Shown here: positions 5,223 through 5,236 of the stretch, piece by piece
How positions within the stretch are numbered: position 1 is the stretch's first letter
Layout of the letters: each line of letters starts with the position of its first letter
Assembly: GCA_937967805.1 (NCBI GenBank)
Contig: CALBTC010000522.1
Location: forward strand, 1-5,236
Source: an uncultured Anaerolineaceae bacterium
Lineage (GTDB): Bacteria; Chloroflexota; Anaerolineae; Promineifilales; Promineifilaceae
Length of the DNA stretch: 5,236 nt
Direction: 5' to 3'
The notes under the pieces: model-generated
Told to the model about the DNA's origin: nothing
Database searches by the model: none
The model's input: only the letters and a program-made list of their open reading frames with translations
Translations under genes and position numbers: made by a program

Positions 5223-5236
5223 CCTAATGTAAATCT

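Noticed and set aside
5175..5236. Histidine attenuator leader upstream of hisG
   Set aside because: No run of His codons and no terminator with a T-run are visible in the 62 bases present; a leader further upstream cannot be excluded.

Overview
The window holds a stretch of a histidine biosynthesis operon, read entirely on the minus strand in the order hisG (5174-4149), hisD (4028-2703), hisC (2462-1281), hisB (1066-473) and the first part of hisH (388 to the window edge at 1). Together these supply the first step (ATP phosphoribosyltransferase), the dehydratase, the aminotransferase, the final dehydrogenase and the glutaminase subunit of the HisH-HisF cyclase. All five frames are open, with the expected catalytic motifs. 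No phosphatase domain is fused to HisB. Protein style (HisH with IDYGASN, HisC with LEYDNLAVLRTFSK, a long-form HisG of 341 residues) and the repeat-rich gaps suggest an uncultured, free-living bacterium, possibly an Anaerolineae-like member of Chloroflexota. That assignment is an impression from memory, not a search result.

The unusual part is what lies between and inside the genes. Histidine operons are normally tightly packed, but here every visible gap (120, 240, 214 and 84 bp) holds a short inverted or tandem repeat, and two genes carry repeat-derived DNA in frame. From high to low coordinate: a 21-bp palindrome upstream of the hisG ribosome site (5202-5222); a GATTACCG-type repeat that supplies the hisG stop (4131-4161) and an ATTCCC-N8-GGGAAT palindrome (4090-4109) between hisG and hisD; a 226-bp unit with terminal inverted repeats between hisD and hisC (2479-2704), containing an internally deleted GxxExxY-family pseudogene (2499-2658); an 87-bp relative of that unit inserted exactly in frame in hisC (1767-1853, codons 204-232); a nested inverted repeat between hisC and hisB (1126-1229); a hairpin of GGTAATC repeats between hisB and hisH (399-464); and a 7-bp tandem repeat read in frame in hisH (13-51).

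A second layer of signal is the palindrome ACGGCCGT, which occurs 11 times in 5.2 kb, always inside coding sequence and in all three codon phases. This resembles the iterated palindromes of cyanobacteria (HIP1) and suggests selection on DNA rather than on protein.

The most notable lead is the pair of units bounded by AACCGCAAAG...CTTTGCGGTT. One still carries both ends of a GxxExxY gene, and the other has become 29 codons of a still-open housekeeping enzyme gene. This points to a small mobile or mobilisable element family whose 9-bp internal period (NNCGCAAAG, read as x-Arg-Lys) suits in-frame insertion.
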